Shown: positions 17,031 through 27,301 of the stretch, piece by piece
Position numbering within the stretch: position 1 is the stretch's first letter
How the letters are laid out: every line of letters begins with the position of its first letter
Assembly: GCF_014648255.1 (NCBI RefSeq)
Contig: NZ_BMQT01000002.1
Location: 62,001 to 126,000, forward strand
Reading direction: 5' to 3'
DNA from: Nocardioides albus
GTDB lineage: Bacteria > Actinomycetota > Actinomycetes > Propionibacteriales > Nocardioidaceae
DNA length: 64,000 nucleotides
Translations under genes and position numbers: made by a program
The notes under the pieces: model-generated
Seen by the model: only the letters and a program-made list of their open reading frames with translations
Database searches by the model: none
What the model was told of the DNA's origin: nothing

Positions 17031-18758
17031 TCAGTGGCTGAGGGGCTCCTCGACCGCCGAGTGACGGTGGTCGTCGAAGTCGTGCCCGTCGACGACGTGA
17101 CCCTCGTGCGCGGCCAGCTCGTGCGCCTCGTGCTCGGCGTGGCGGTGGGCCTCGCTGAGCTCCTCGGTGGTCGGCTTGTCCACGTCGTGGTCGTAGTAGA
17201 AGGCACGGAGCTTCGCCCGGAAGGTCGGCTTGCCGTTCTTCTTCAGCTCCGGCTCCTCGCCGACCCGACCGCGGTCGCGGACGGTCATGGCGTAGGCCTC
17301 GTCCTCGTGAACCGGCAGGTGCTTCTCGTGGTAGGCACCCTCCGGCGTACGGATGACCGTGCCGGTCTCGTAGCCGTGCAGCAGCTTCTCGTTGTCCTTG
17401 CGCTGCAGCGAGATGCACCAGCGACGCGTGATCATGAACGCCACGATCGGACCCAGGAACACGAACGCCCGTAGGAAGTAGGTGATCTGGTTGATCGAGA
17501 GGTCGAACTTGATCGCGATGATGTCGTTGCCGCCTGCAGCCCAGAAGCCCGCGTAGAACGTCATCAGGGCGACGAACGTGGCGGTGCGCGTCGGAGCGTT
17601 GCGCGGGCGCTGGAGCAGGTGGTGCTCGCGCTTGTCGCCGGTGATCCAGGCCTCGATGAACGGCAGCATCAGCACGACCATCCAGGCCAGCATCGGCAGC
17701 ACGATGACCGGGAAGAAGATGTTCCACGACCAGGTCGAGCCCCAGAAGTGCGACTCCCAGCCAGGCATGATCCGCAGTGCGCCGTCGGGCCAGCCCATGT
17801 ACCAGTCAGGCTGCGAGCCCGCGGTGACCTTGGTCGGGTCGTACGGGCCGAACTTCCACACCGGGTTGAGCGAGAAGAACGCGCCGAGCAGAGCGGTCAC
17901 ACCGAAGGTGATGAAGAAGAAGCCGGTCATCTTGGAGATGTAGTTCGGCACCATCGGGTAGCCGACGACGTTCTTCTCGGTGCGGCCGGGTCCAGGCCAC
18001 TGGGTGTGCTTGTGGTAGATCAGCAGGATCAGGTGGGCACCGATCAGCGCCAGCAGGATCGCTGGGATGAGCAGCACGTGGATCGTGAAGAGGCGTGGAA
18101 TGATGTCGTCGCCTGGGAACTCGCCTCCGAACAGGAAGAACGAGAGGTACGTCCCCACGATCGGGATCGCCATCATGAACCCGTCCGCGGCCCTGATGCC
18201 GGTGCCGGAGAGCAGGTCGTCGGGGAGCGAGTAGCCGGTGAAGCCCTCGAGCGTGCCGAGCAGCAGCAGCGTCGCGCCGATGACCCAGTTGATCTCACGC
18301 GGCTTGCGGTGAGCGCCGGTGAAGAACACGCGCATCATGTGGATCATCATCGAGGCGATGAACAGCATCGCCGCCCAATGGTGGACCTGACGCAGCAGCA
18401 GACCGCCGCGTACGTCGAAGGAGATGTCCAGCGTCGAGGCCATCGCCTCGGACATGTCGATGCCGCGCAGCGGCGCGTAGGACCCCTGGTAGGTGATCTC
18501 GGCCATCGAGGGCTTGAACCACAGGGTCAGGAAGGTGCCGGTGACCAGCAGGACCACGAAGCTCCACAGCGCGATCTCACCCAGCATGAACGACCAGTGG
18601 TCGGGGAAGATCTTGCGGGAGAGGAACTTGCTCAGGCCGCCGATGCCGAGGCGCTCGTCGGCCCAGTTGGCGGCCGCACCTGCCTTGGTCGGCTTGCCCG
18701 CCGGGGCAGCGGCGTCGGTGCCGTTGCTGGCGGCAACCTTGGACGTGTCGGTGCTCAC
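17031..18758 (-). CDS. qcrB: Cytochrome bc1 complex, cytochrome b subunit
   Basis: 575-residue membrane protein carrying both b hemes of menaquinol:cytochrome c reductase. Residues 1-40 are a soluble Ala/Lys-rich tail typical of actinobacteria. Helix II and IV heme histidines lie in RQVHHWAAMLF and FTIHVLLIPAILL, and the Qo motif follows as PEWY-like region SQPDWYMGW. GTG start overlaps the qcrA stop. Last gene of the ctaE-qcrC-qcrA-qcrB unit. This subunit is the target of Q203-type inhibitors in mycobacteria. Confidence 0.97.
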   Translation of the reverse strand: MSTDTSKVAASNGTDAAAPAGKPTKAGAAANWADERLGIGGLSKFLSRKIFPDHWSFMLGEIALWSFVVLLVTGTFLTLWFKPSMAEITYQGSYAPLRGIDMSEAMASTLDISFDVRGGLLLRQVHHWAAMLFIASMMIHMMRVFFTGAHRKPREINWVIGATLLLLGTLEGFTGYSLPDDLLSGTGIRAADGFMMAIPIVGTYLSFFLFGGEFPGDDIIPRLFTIHVLLIPAILLALIGAHLILLIYHKHTQWPGPGRTEKNVVGYPMVPNYISKMTGFFFITFGVTALLGAFFSLNPVWKFGPYDPTKVTAGSQPDWYMGWPDGALRIMPGWESHFWGSTWSWNIFFPVIVLPMLAWMVVLMLPFIEAWITGDKREHHLLQRPRNAPTRTATFVALMTFYAGFWAAGGNDIIAIKFDLSINQITYFLRAFVFLGPIVAFMITRRWCISLQRKDNEKLLHGYETGTVIRTPEGAYHEKHLPVHEDEAYAMTVRDRGRVGEEPELKKNGKPTFRAKLRAFYYDHDVDKPTTEELSEAHRHAEHEAHELAAHEGHVVDGHDFDDHRHSAVEEPLSH

Positions 18759-19918
18759 TGGCCGCCCTCCTTGTAGCCGTACTGCTCAGCATCGGCGGCG
18801 TGGTTCTTTGACCAGTCGTCGAAGATCGTGTCGATGTCGTGGGTGTTGCGCTCCCAGTAGCTGACGCCCACGGGCTCAGGGTAGTCCGAGAGGGCAACCA
18901 GGAAGCCGTCCGCGTCGACGCCCAGAGGCAGCTGCGGGAGGTGGCGGCCTGCCGGGCCGAAGATGACCTTGCCGTGGTCGGCGAGGTCGAAGGTCGACTG
19001 GTGGCACGGGCACAGCAGGTGGTGCGTGGTCCGCTCGTTCAGCGAGATCGGGCAACCGACGTGGGTGCAGATCTTGGAGTAGGCCACGATGCCGTCGACC
19101 GACCAGTTGCGGGTCACGTCGTTGTCGATGTCGTTGGGGTCCATCCGCAGCAGGATGGTGGCCGCCTTCGACTTGGCGATCTGCAGCGGCGCGCCGTGCA
19201 GGCTGCCGTCGAAGATCGTCGCGGGCTCGGCGTTGACCAGGTCACCGATCTCCAGGTCGCCCGGGCGGATCGGGGTGCCGACCACGTCGCGCACGACGCG
19301 GACGCCGGCGTCCCAGACGGTGTGCTCGAGGCCGGCGCCGGGGTAGGGCTGCTCCGCGGTGATCTGGGCGTTGGTCTGGCCCAGGTCCTTGAGCATGACG
19401 ATCGCAGGCAGGCCGAGCAGAGCGGCCGAGCCGATCATCGCGTTGCGGATGAAGGGGCGGCGGGCCATACCCGACTCGTTGAGCGCGGCCTTCAGCTCGG
19501 CGATGGCGACCTCGCGGGTTGCCGGGGAGGACGCGGCCGGGTGGCGGTCCTCGGAGTGCTCGATGTCGACGACGAGCTTGCGGGCCCACTGGATGACACC
19601 GATGCCGAGGAAGAGGAGGGCGAAGCCGAGGGTCGATCCCAGCGCCAGGTTGGAGGCGCCGTAACCGGCCCAGACGTCACCGTCGTAGCCGGGCTCGACC
19701 GCGAAGTAGGCCACCACGAACAGCACCGAGCAGAGCGCGGAGAGACCGAAGAAGAGGCTCACCTGGCGCTCGGCGCGCTTCTCCGCCTTGGGGTCGACGT
19801 CGGTGGGACGCCAGTGATGCTCGTGCATACCCGGGTCGGGCAGCAGCGCGTCGGTGTGCGCGTTGAGCTCGGGGTGCGAGTCGTCGTGCTTCTCGATCTC
19901 GCTGAGGTCGCTGCTCAC
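18755..19918 (-). CDS. qcrA: Cytochrome bc1 complex, Rieske iron-sulfur subunit
   Basis: 387 residues from a GTG at 19918 that overlaps the qcrC stop (GTGA). Three membrane segments (about 75-95, 110-130, 175-195), one before an RRPFIRNAM twin-arginine-like element, precede the Rieske domain. Cluster ligands are seen in CTHVGCPI and CPCHQSTFD near residues 305-335. The three-helix anchor is typical of actinobacterial QcrA. The acidic His-rich first 50 residues are cytosolic. Confidence 0.97.
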   Translation of the reverse strand: MSSDLSEIEKHDDSHPELNAHTDALLPDPGMHEHHWRPTDVDPKAEKRAERQVSLFFGLSALCSVLFVVAYFAVEPGYDGDVWAGYGASNLALGSTLGFALLFLGIGVIQWARKLVVDIEHSEDRHPAASSPATREVAIAELKAALNESGMARRPFIRNAMIGSAALLGLPAIVMLKDLGQTNAQITAEQPYPGAGLEHTVWDAGVRVVRDVVGTPIRPGDLEIGDLVNAEPATIFDGSLHGAPLQIAKSKAATILLRMDPNDIDNDVTRNWSVDGIVAYSKICTHVGCPISLNERTTHHLLCPCHQSTFDLADHGKVIFGPAGRHLPQLPLGVDADGFLVALSDYPEPVGVSYWERNTHDIDTIFDDWSKNHAADAEQYGYKEGGQ

Positions 19919-20796
19919 TTGGCAGATCCCTTCTTGGTCTGGTTGGTGCGCGTGGTGTGCGCGGCGATCCACACGGTGAAGGCCACCAGGACGCCGAGAC
20001 CGACGACCCAGGCGACGATTCCCTCGGTCACCGGACCGAGCGCGCCGTTGTTGAAGCCGCCGTAGTCGGGCTGCTCCTTCATCGTCTCGATGTAGGCGAT
20101 GACCGCCTTCTTCTCCTCCGGGCTGATGTTGCCGTCGGAGAAGGTGTCCATCGACTGCGGACCGGTCAACATCGCCTGATAGATGTGCTTCGGGTCGGTG
20201 TTGAGGATGCTCGGAGCCTCGCCACCACGCGGCATCGCGCCGCCGGCACCGGTGAAGTTGTGACAGGCGGTGCAGTTGGTCAGGAAGATCTGACCACCGA
20301 GAGCGACCGCCGCGTCCCTCTCCTCCTCGGACTCGAAGGTCTCCGGGTCGTACTGCTCCGGCTCCGGGACAGCCGGTCCGGGGCCGAGGCTGGCCACGTA
20401 GGCGGCCATGGCGTCGATCTCGTCCTGGTTGAAGCTGGGGTCCTTGACCTCGACCTGGGCGCCGGGCTGGGCCATCGGCATCCGGCCGGTGCCGACCTGG
20501 AAGTCGACGGAGGCGGCACCCACACCGATCAGGGAGGGGCCGTAGAGCTTCCCGTTCTGAGTCGTGATGCCCTCACCGTTGGCGCCGTGGCAGGTGGAGC
20601 AATTGATCATGAAGAGCTCTTTGCCCTCAGCGATGAGGGCGGCGTTGTCCTTCTCGACCTCGGCCTGCGAGGCCGGGGCGAGGGCGGCGTACGCGCCGCC
20701 GGTGCTCAACAGGGCGACCAGGAGCACGGCGGCACCGGCCAACGGGCGGCGACGGTGCCGCGACAGTCGACCGACGGAGCGGTTCAGTAGACGCAC
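19915..20796 (-). CDS. qcrC: Cytochrome bc1 complex, diheme cytochrome c subunit
   Basis: 293 residues with two CxxCH sites, CSTCH at 66-70 and CTACH at 175-179, a signal-anchor near 20-40 and a C-terminal helix near 260-280. Actinobacteria lack soluble cytochrome c; this diheme protein passes electrons directly to CtaC in the bc1-aa3 supercomplex. GTG start with AGGA upstream, 13 bp after ctaE. Confidence 0.97.
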   Translation of the reverse strand: MRLLNRSVGRLSRHRRRPLAGAAVLLVALLSTGGAYAALAPASQAEVEKDNAALIAEGKELFMINCSTCHGANGEGITTQNGKLYGPSLIGVGAASVDFQVGTGRMPMAQPGAQVEVKDPSFNQDEIDAMAAYVASLGPGPAVPEPEQYDPETFESEEERDAAVALGGQIFLTNCTACHNFTGAGGAMPRGGEAPSILNTDPKHIYQAMLTGPQSMDTFSDGNISPEEKKAVIAYIETMKEQPDYGGFNNGALGPVTEGIVAWVVGLGVLVAFTVWIAAHTTRTNQTKKGSAK

Positions 20797-20809
20797 ATTC
20801 AGTCCTTGG

Positions 20810-21475
20810 TCACTTGAGGAGGTAGATGGTCGCGAACAGGCCGATCCACACCACGTCGACGAAGTGCCAGTAGTAGGACACGACGATCGCGGAGACGGCC
20901 TGCTCGTGGGTGAAGCGCTTGGCGACGTACGTCCGGCCGAGCACGAACAGGAAGGCGATGAGGCCGCCGGTGACGTGGAGGCCGTGGAAGCCCGTCGTCA
21001 GGTAGAAGACTGAGCCGTAGGGGTCGTCGGGGCCGGTGATGCCGCGGTTGAGGGCGATGCCCTCCTGCACCAGGGCTGCGTACTCCGTCGCCTGACCGGC
21101 GATGAAGACCGCGCCCATGAGGTAGGTGAGGATGAACCACTCACGCAGGCCCCACAGACGGACCGCAAGCAGGGAGCCCTTACGTCCGACCTGGCCGCGC
21201 TCGGCTGCGAAGACGCCGAACTGGCAGGTGAACGACGACAGCACGAGGATGGTCGTGTTGACCGCCGCGAACGGGATGTTGAGCCCGTCGGTGTTGGCTG
21301 CCCACACCTCGGGGCTGACCGCGCGGATCGTGAAGTAGGCCGCGAACAACGCCGCGAAGAACATCAGCTCGCTTGCGAGCCAGATGATCGTCCCCACGCT
21401 GACCATGCTCGGACGGTCGTGGTGCCCGTGCAGGCGGGCTGTTGGAAGAGTCGATACTGTCGCCACGCCCGCCAT
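20810..21475 (-). CDS. ctaE: Cytochrome c oxidase subunit III
   Basis: 221-residue subunit with about five to seven helices; motifs [19 protein letters not shown] near 29-47 and [11 protein letters not shown] near the C-terminus are family hallmarks. First gene of the ctaE-qcrC-qcrA-qcrB operon, so oxidase and reductase subunits are co-transcribed, consistent with the supercomplex. ATG at 21475 with AGGA upstream. A 32-bp imperfect palindrome lies 46 bp upstream. Confidence 0.96.
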   Translation of the reverse strand: MAGVATVSTLPTARLHGHHDRPSMVSVGTIIWLASELMFFAALFAAYFTIRAVSPEVWAANTDGLNIPFAAVNTTILVLSSFTCQFGVFAAERGQVGRKGSLLAVRLWGLREWFILTYLMGAVFIAGQATEYAALVQEGIALNRGITGPDDPYGSVFYLTTGFHGLHVTGGLIAFLFVLGRTYVAKRFTHEQAVSAIVVSYYWHFVDVVWIGLFATIYLLK

Positions 21476-21520
21476 TATGTCCTGCCCCTTCCTCAGAGTC
21501 TCCTTGGGACCCTGTGTGTC

Positions 21521-21552
21521 GTGTTTCAGAGGGTGCTACACCCTTGAGACAC
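21521..21552. promoter_or_regulatory. Imperfect palindrome upstream of ctaE
   Basis: GTGTTTCAGAGGGTG and CACCCTTGAGACAC form inverted arms around CTA with one bulged base and one wobble. It lies in the gap between divergent ctaE and the receiver-like gene, a position suited to an operator or a 5' UTR hairpin for the respiratory operon. Confidence 0.4.
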
Positions 21553-21613
21553 CGCTCAGGTTCAGGCTGTGACATCTAGCCGTCGGCCATGGTGTTGGCG
21601 CTAGCATTCGGGT

Positions 21614-22020
21614 GTGACCGATACCACCTCGAACTCACTGAAGATCCTCGTCTACAGCGACGACCGTGACGTCCGCAAGCAGGTGATCCTCGCGCTGGGG
21701 CGTCGCCCGCACCCGTCTCTCCCGGAGGTCGAGTACATCGAGGTGGCCACCGAGCCGGCCGTGCGCGCACAGCTCGACGCCGGCGGCCTGGCGCTCGCCG
21801 TGCTCGACGGTGAGGCGGCTCCGGCCGGCGGGCTGGGGGTCGCGAAGGCGGTCAAGGACGAGGTGCGAGACGCTCCGCCGATCGTCGTCCTCATCGGTCG
21901 TCCGCAGGATGCATGGCTCGCCACCTGGTCGCGTGCGGAAGCCACCGTGCCCCACCCGCTCGATCCGTTCGAGCTGGCCCGGACGGTCGTGGGACTGCTG
22001 CGGCCCGTTAACGTTGGCGC

Positions 22021-22024
<4 letters not shown>
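21614..22024 (+). CDS. Receiver-like (pseudo-response-regulator) protein
   Basis: 136 residues with the size and pattern of a CheY-like receiver alone: [14 protein letters not shown] near the N-terminus (acidic pair), [12 protein letters not shown] with an Asp at the usual phospho-acceptor strand, and [10 protein letters not shown] where receivers have Lys-Pro-Phe. The invariant lysine is replaced by His, so normal phosphorylation is doubtful. GTG start with TAGCAT 6 nt upstream; the stop overlaps the trpD start (ATGA). Function unknown. Confidence 0.6.
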
Positions 22025-23058
<1,034 letters not shown>

Positions 23059-23092
23059 GGTAGATGATCTCGCGCCGAGTCGGCTACGCCTG

Positions 23093-23107
23093 ACGGGCTG
23101 CGCCCGT
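23093..23107 (+). terminator. Short hairpin between trpD and the Lrp-type gene
   Basis: ACGGGC TGC GCCCGT, a 6-bp stem ending at the stop codon of the convergent gene. Just upstream (23072-23084) lies GCGCCGAGTCGGC, the same short motif that is repeated in the array at 34.8 kb. Confidence 0.45.
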
Positions 23108-23394
23108 TAGTCCAGGCCGATCGAGAACGCGGCTTCCAGGTCGACCTGGGAGTAGGTGCGGAAGGCGATGTGGGTCTCGGTCTCGAGGACGCCGGGGACC
23201 TTGTTGACCTTGTCCGCGACTACCGTGGCCACCTGTTCGTGGTCGTGGACACGCACCAGGGCGATCAGGTCGATCTGACCGGTGACGGAGTAGACCTCGC
23301 TGACGCCCTCGATGGCGGCTACGGCCTCGGCCACCTCGGGGATCTGGGAGACCTCGGCATTGATGAAGACGATCGCTGTGATCACGCGGGTCAC
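23107..23394 (-). CDS. Stand-alone Lrp/AsnC ligand-binding (RAM) domain protein
   Basis: 95 residues corresponding to the C-terminal sensor half of Lrp/AsnC regulators, without the HTH. The fold pattern FINAEVSQIPEVAEAVAAI, GQIDLIALVRV and VLETETHIAFRTYSQ is clear. Such proteins form ring oligomers and bind amino acids; its target is unknown. Its start lies 19 bp from the outer arm of palindromic element B. Confidence 0.85.
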   Translation of the reverse strand: MTRVITAIVFINAEVSQIPEVAEAVAAIEGVSEVYSVTGQIDLIALVRVHDHEQVATVVADKVNKVPGVLETETHIAFRTYSQVDLEAAFSIGLD

Positions 23395-23412
23395 GTTAGC
23401 CGATCCGGCTAA

Positions 23413-23570
23413 AGCGTGTTCGAGGACCCGGCATCGGCTCCGCGTCGCCCAGCACGCACTCTCGCGGCGTTGACGCTTCTCGAATTACGCCCGGTAGTCC
23501 TTCGAAGCGTCGCCTTGCGAGAGCACGCACTGGACGACGCGGCGCTCGATGCCACGTCCTCAAACACGCT
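23413..23570. repeat. Long imperfect palindrome, copy B (GGCGTT/GCCTT internal-loop family)
   Basis: Outer arms 23413-23435 and 23548-23570 match at 20 of 23 positions. The next segments CCGCGTCGCCCAG and CTGGACGACGCGG also pair. Both sides then read GCACGCAC (unpaired), followed by stem CTCTCGC/GCGAGAG, the internal loop GGCGTT (23466-23471) versus GCCTT (23512-23516), and stem GACGCTTC/GAAGCGTC. The right arm contains the stop codon of the nuclease gene. Confidence 0.8.
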
Positions 23571-25326
23571 CGAGCGCCGCTGCCCGACGGCCCGCGCCGC
23601 CGATCGGACAGGTCCACTCGCCCTCGATGTGGGCGAGGCGTACGCCGGGGGACTCCAGCCAGCGCAGCACCAGCTCGGTCTCCTCGGCGCTCGCCGCCGG
23701 CACCGGCCCTGGCGCAGGCAGGACGGTCTCCGCGCTGAGCTGGAGAGCGGCGACGTAGGAGTGGGCGTTGGCCTCGCGCGGGATCACCCCGGCGCCGGCG
23801 AGGCGCCCGTGACGGACGACGTGGACAGCCCAACGGCCGTCGTCCTCGCGCCGGATCGCGGTGAGGTCGGGAAGTCTGGTGATCGCGGAGAGCCGCTGAG
23901 TGCGGGCGGCGGCACGCAGGTAGGAGGTCAGTCGGTCGCGGTGGACGGCCGCCTCCTCGAACCGTTCCTGCTCGGCCAGGCCGGTGAGCCGCTCGGTGAC
24001 CGTCTCTACGACCTCGTCGGGCCGATGGAGCAGGGACTCACGGACCCGGGCGACCAGGGCCGCGTACGTCTCCGAGGGGACGCTCTGGTCGCACGGGCTC
24101 AGGCAGCGGTGGAGCTCAGCGAGGACGCACGGGGTCCGTCGCGGAAGCAGCGGGAGCCGGTCGGAGCACTGCCGGATCGGGAAGGTGTCGTGGAGCGCCT
24201 GGAGTGCCTTCTCGGCGACCTTCCTGGACCCGAAGGGGCCGAGATAGTCCGCCTCGTCGTCGAGCACCTGCTTGACGAGCGACAGCCGGGGCCACGGCTC
24301 CCGGGTGAGCTTGACGAAGTGCATCTTCTCGGGCCGCCGTGAGCGGCGGTTGTAGGGCGGCTTGTGCTCGGCGATGAGGCGCAGCTCGCGCACGCCCGCC
24401 TCTAGCGCCGTCGCGCACTCGATGCCCTGCACGGTCGCGGCGAGCCCGACCATCTCGCCCATCCGGGACCGCGTCTCGGAGGCGGTGAAGTAGGTGCGTA
24501 CGCGGGTCCGCAGGTCTTTCGAGGTGCCGATGTAGAGCGCCCGCCCCTGGGCATCCTTGAACAGGTAGACGCCCGGCGCGTGCGGCAGGTCCTCGGCCAG
24601 GTGACGCTTCTTGCGCTGGGCGGTGGTGACCTTCGCCGAGAAGGCGGCCAGGTCCTCGAGGGTCTGCACCCCGATGTTGCCGAGGCGCTCCATCATCCCG
24701 TGGAGGACGTCGACGGTCGCGCGGGCGTCGGAGAGAGCGCGGTGGTTGGGCGTCGTGGGGGAGCCGAAGACCCGGGCGAGCGAGCCGAGCTTGTGGTTGG
24801 GCGCCTCGTCACGAGTCACCACCCGGCGGGCGATCTTCACCGTGTCGAGCACCTCGAACCGCGGCCACGGACGCTCCTGCTTCGCGGCGAAGTGCTTGAG
24901 GAAGCCGACGTCGAAGGGGGCGTTGTGGGCGACGAGCACGCAGCCCTCGGCGAACTCGAGGAAGGCCGGCAGCACCGACTCGATGGTGGGGGAGGAGGCG
25001 ACCATGGAGTTGGTGATCCCGGTCAGCACGGCGATCGAGGGCGGAATCCCGGTGTGCGGGTTGACCAGGGTCTGGAACTCGCCCAGCACCTCGCCGCCGC
25101 GCACCTTCACCGCGCCGATCTCGGTGATCATCCCGCCGTTGTCGGGGCTGTTGCCGGTGGTCTCCAGGTCGACCACGCAGAAGGTGAGGTCGCGCAGGGG
25201 TCTGCCGAGCTCGTCGAAGCCCCGCTGCGCCTCCCAGCCTCCGGTCGTCTGCGCGCGCTGGCGGCGGGCGACCGCGCGGGCACGCATCTCCAGACGTGCC
25301 TCACGTACCGCCGAACTACTGCCCAT
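23560..25326 (-). CDS. DEDDh exonuclease fused to a GIY-YIG (UvrC N-terminal-like) domain
   Basis: 588 residues. An exonuclease of the DnaQ/epsilon type occupies about 45-215 (VVDLETTG, HNAPFDVGFL, HRALSDAR supply the DEDDh residues). A GIY-YIG domain follows near 245-330 (PGVYLFKDAQGRALYIGTS), then a UvrC-like middle part. The UvrC C-terminal nuclease half and HhH repeats are absent. M. tuberculosis Rv2191 has, as I recall, the same fusion at the same place. Probably acts in DNA repair. ATG at 25326 has TAATGT 6 nt upstream (leaderless). Confidence 0.88.
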   Translation of the reverse strand: MGSSSAVREARLEMRARAVARRQRAQTTGGWEAQRGFDELGRPLRDLTFCVVDLETTGNSPDNGGMITEIGAVKVRGGEVLGEFQTLVNPHTGIPPSIAVLTGITNSMVASSPTIESVLPAFLEFAEGCVLVAHNAPFDVGFLKHFAAKQERPWPRFEVLDTVKIARRVVTRDEAPNHKLGSLARVFGSPTTPNHRALSDARATVDVLHGMMERLGNIGVQTLEDLAAFSAKVTTAQRKKRHLAEDLPHAPGVYLFKDAQGRALYIGTSKDLRTRVRTYFTASETRSRMGEMVGLAATVQGIECATALEAGVRELRLIAEHKPPYNRRSRRPEKMHFVKLTREPWPRLSLVKQVLDDEADYLGPFGSRKVAEKALQALHDTFPIRQCSDRLPLLPRRTPCVLAELHRCLSPCDQSVPSETYAALVARVRESLLHRPDEVVETVTERLTGLAEQERFEEAAVHRDRLTSYLRAAARTQRLSAITRLPDLTAIRREDDGRWAVHVVRHGRLAGAGVIPREANAHSYVAALQLSAETVLPAPGPVPAASAEETELVLRWLESPGVRLAHIEGEWTCPIGGAGRRAAALERV

Positions 25327-25372
25327 GCGAACACATTAGCGAGTGCCACGGACAGTCTTCGACCACTAGGGT

Positions 25373-27301
25373 GTGGCGCACCTGACACGGGAGGTGTGGG
25401 CGATCGCTCCGAGAAACGGCAGCAACGAGGGGTCTACGGGCGGCAACGAGGACCGGCCGTGGGCACGCTGGTTCGCTCGCTCGGGCTCGTTGCAGGTCGA
25501 GCCGGCCGAGGCCGGCGAGCAGGCCAGGAGGCTGCTGGACGCGGACGGGCTCGCTGCGGCGCTGCGGTTCAACGAGCGAGTCCTCGACACCCTCACCGGC
25601 GATCTGGCGGGTCTGGTCGACTACGTCACAGTGCTCGACGGCGCCACGACCGACGAGGTCCTCAACACCCAGAAGCTGATCGACAACGCCTTCGCCCGGG
25701 TCGCCGCCCACGGTGTCGACCGGTTCGTGGCGTGGCTCGCGGAGCTGCGTACACAGGGTCATCCGGCGATCGCGGTCCAGGCGCTGCATGCGTACGGCCG
25801 GATCGCTGACAGCGACCCGGCTGCCGCGGCGACCTCCCTGGACTCCGCGGCCGACAGGGTGATCCTGATCGCGGCCGCTGCGCTGCACCGCCCGCCCGAG
25901 GACGCGGCCCGGTTGGCCATCGAGACCGAGCACGACGCCTCCATCGCCTACGCCGTCATCCACGACGTGCTGCGTCAACGCACCGTTCCCGACATCGCTC
26001 GGTTCCTCCGGGCCCTGCATCTGCTCGGTGCGACGGCACTGGTCAACGACACCGTCAAGCAGTTCGCTGCTCTCTCCAGCGGCCGCTCGAACCTCGACAA
26101 GGCCCTGCTGTACGTCGCCCTGGATGCCACCCCGCGACTTCGCGAGATAGCGCTGGACCTGCTCTGGCGCACCCTCGGTGCGATCGGCGACCTCGGTCGT
26201 ACGCCGGGTCCTGGGCAGCAGCATGACCTCGTCGCGGCGTTCTGGGCGCTGTGTCCGGGAGGCCGTGTGCTCGAGGACTGGTTCAAGGTGCGTCTCGACG
26301 GCAGCGAGAACGCCGAGGAGGCCCGCGAGCAGGTGGTCCTGCTGCTGCGCGGGAGCCGGGGACCCGGCCGCGACCGCCTGGTGGCCGCGCTGGCCGCCGA
26401 CGCGACGCCGACGAACCTGAAACGGATCTGCGACACCCTGATGGACGAGGGGAGCGAGGCCGAGGCGGCGATGATCGTCCGCGCGCTCGCCCGCAGCGGC
26501 CACATCGAGCGTCTGGGGGACTTCCTCGACCGGTGGTCGTGGGCGCAGGCCTCCGGCGAGACCACGCGGAACCTGCTGGAATGGGTCCTCACTCCCGATG
26601 GCCCGGACCGCGAGCCGATGGGGTCAGCGGTCGTGGAAGGGATCGTCAGCCATCTCGCCGACGCCCACGGCAAGACGCTGGGCGAGGACCTTCGCCGGCA
26701 GGCTGCCACCTTGGTCAGGCTCCGCCCGCCCGAGGAGATCGTGGGTCTGCTCGACCGGGTGCCGTCGCGGGTCGGCAGACGCGGTCGCTCGGCCGTGGCT
26801 GCCGACGTCGGCTGGAGGCTGGCCGAGGTTCTGCTCGTCTATCCGGCGCCGACCGAGGAGCGGTACGTCGCGTGGTACGCCGACTGTCTCGCCGCCCTGA
26901 CAGCCGCCGGGTTCGCCGATGCGGTGCGTACATCCTGGCACCACCTCGCCGACGAGGCGATCGACCGGCGCGGAGCCGGGCCGACGATCGCCGAGACCGC
27001 CCACCAGCTCCGGCGGGCGGCGTCCGCGGCCGGCGAGGGGCATCGCCAGGAGCTGGCCGGCACGGCCGACCGGCTGCTGGTCCGCTACCTCGACCAGGCG
27101 CAGAGCGTCACGCCCACCGACATCGTCGGCATCACCACCCGGCTGCGCCTGCACCGCTATCCGACGGCGAGCCGCGCCGAGGTGCTGCGGCGCTCGGTGG
27201 GGCGGTGGCAGGACCGCGCCCGGGTCGTTGCCGTCGTCGAGAGCCTGGTCGCCGCGGGTCAGGACGAGGAGGCCGAGTGGGTCAGGTCCGGGTCGTCGTG
27301 A
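25373..27301 (+). CDS. Large helical-repeat protein of unknown function
   Basis: 642 residues, almost wholly predicted alpha-helical, rich in Ala, Leu, Arg and Asp, with no signal peptide, membrane helix or Cys cluster. Repeating units of about 35-45 residues (for example around AIAVQALHAYGRIADSD and TPRLREIALDLLWRTLGAIGD) suggest a HEAT/TPR-like superhelix and hence a binding scaffold. I do not recognise the family. The GTG at 25373 abuts TAGGGT, so the true start may be the in-frame GTG at 25394. Its 3' end overlaps the convergent permease by 20 bp. Confidence 0.75.
   Translation: MAHLTREVWAIAPRNGSNEGSTGGNEDRPWARWFARSGSLQVEPAEAGEQARRLLDADGLAAALRFNERVLDTLTGDLAGLVDYVTVLDGATTDEVLNTQKLIDNAFARVAAHGVDRFVAWLAELRTQGHPAIAVQALHAYGRIADSDPAAAATSLDSAADRVILIAAAALHRPPEDAARLAIETEHDASIAYAVIHDVLRQRTVPDIARFLRALHLLGATALVNDTVKQFAALSSGRSNLDKALLYVALDATPRLREIALDLLWRTLGAIGDLGRTPGPGQQHDLVAAFWALCPGGRVLEDWFKVRLDGSENAEEAREQVVLLLRGSRGPGRDRLVAALAADATPTNLKRICDTLMDEGSEAEAAMIVRALARSGHIERLGDFLDRWSWAQASGETTRNLLEWVLTPDGPDREPMGSAVVEGIVSHLADAHGKTLGEDLRRQAATLVRLRPPEEIVGLLDRVPSRVGRRGRSAVAADVGWRLAEVLLVYPAPTEERYVAWYADCLAALTAAGFADAVRTSWHHLADEAIDRRGAGPTIAETAHQLRRAASAAGEGHRQELAGTADRLLVRYLDQAQSVTPTDIVGITTRLRLHRYPTASRAEVLRRSVGRWQDRARVVAVVESLVAAGQDEEAEWVRSGSS

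Noticed and set aside
21476-21613. tRNA-like fold in the ctaE divergent gap
   Set aside because: Only a single hairpin is present, with no D-arm, anticodon or T-arm signature.
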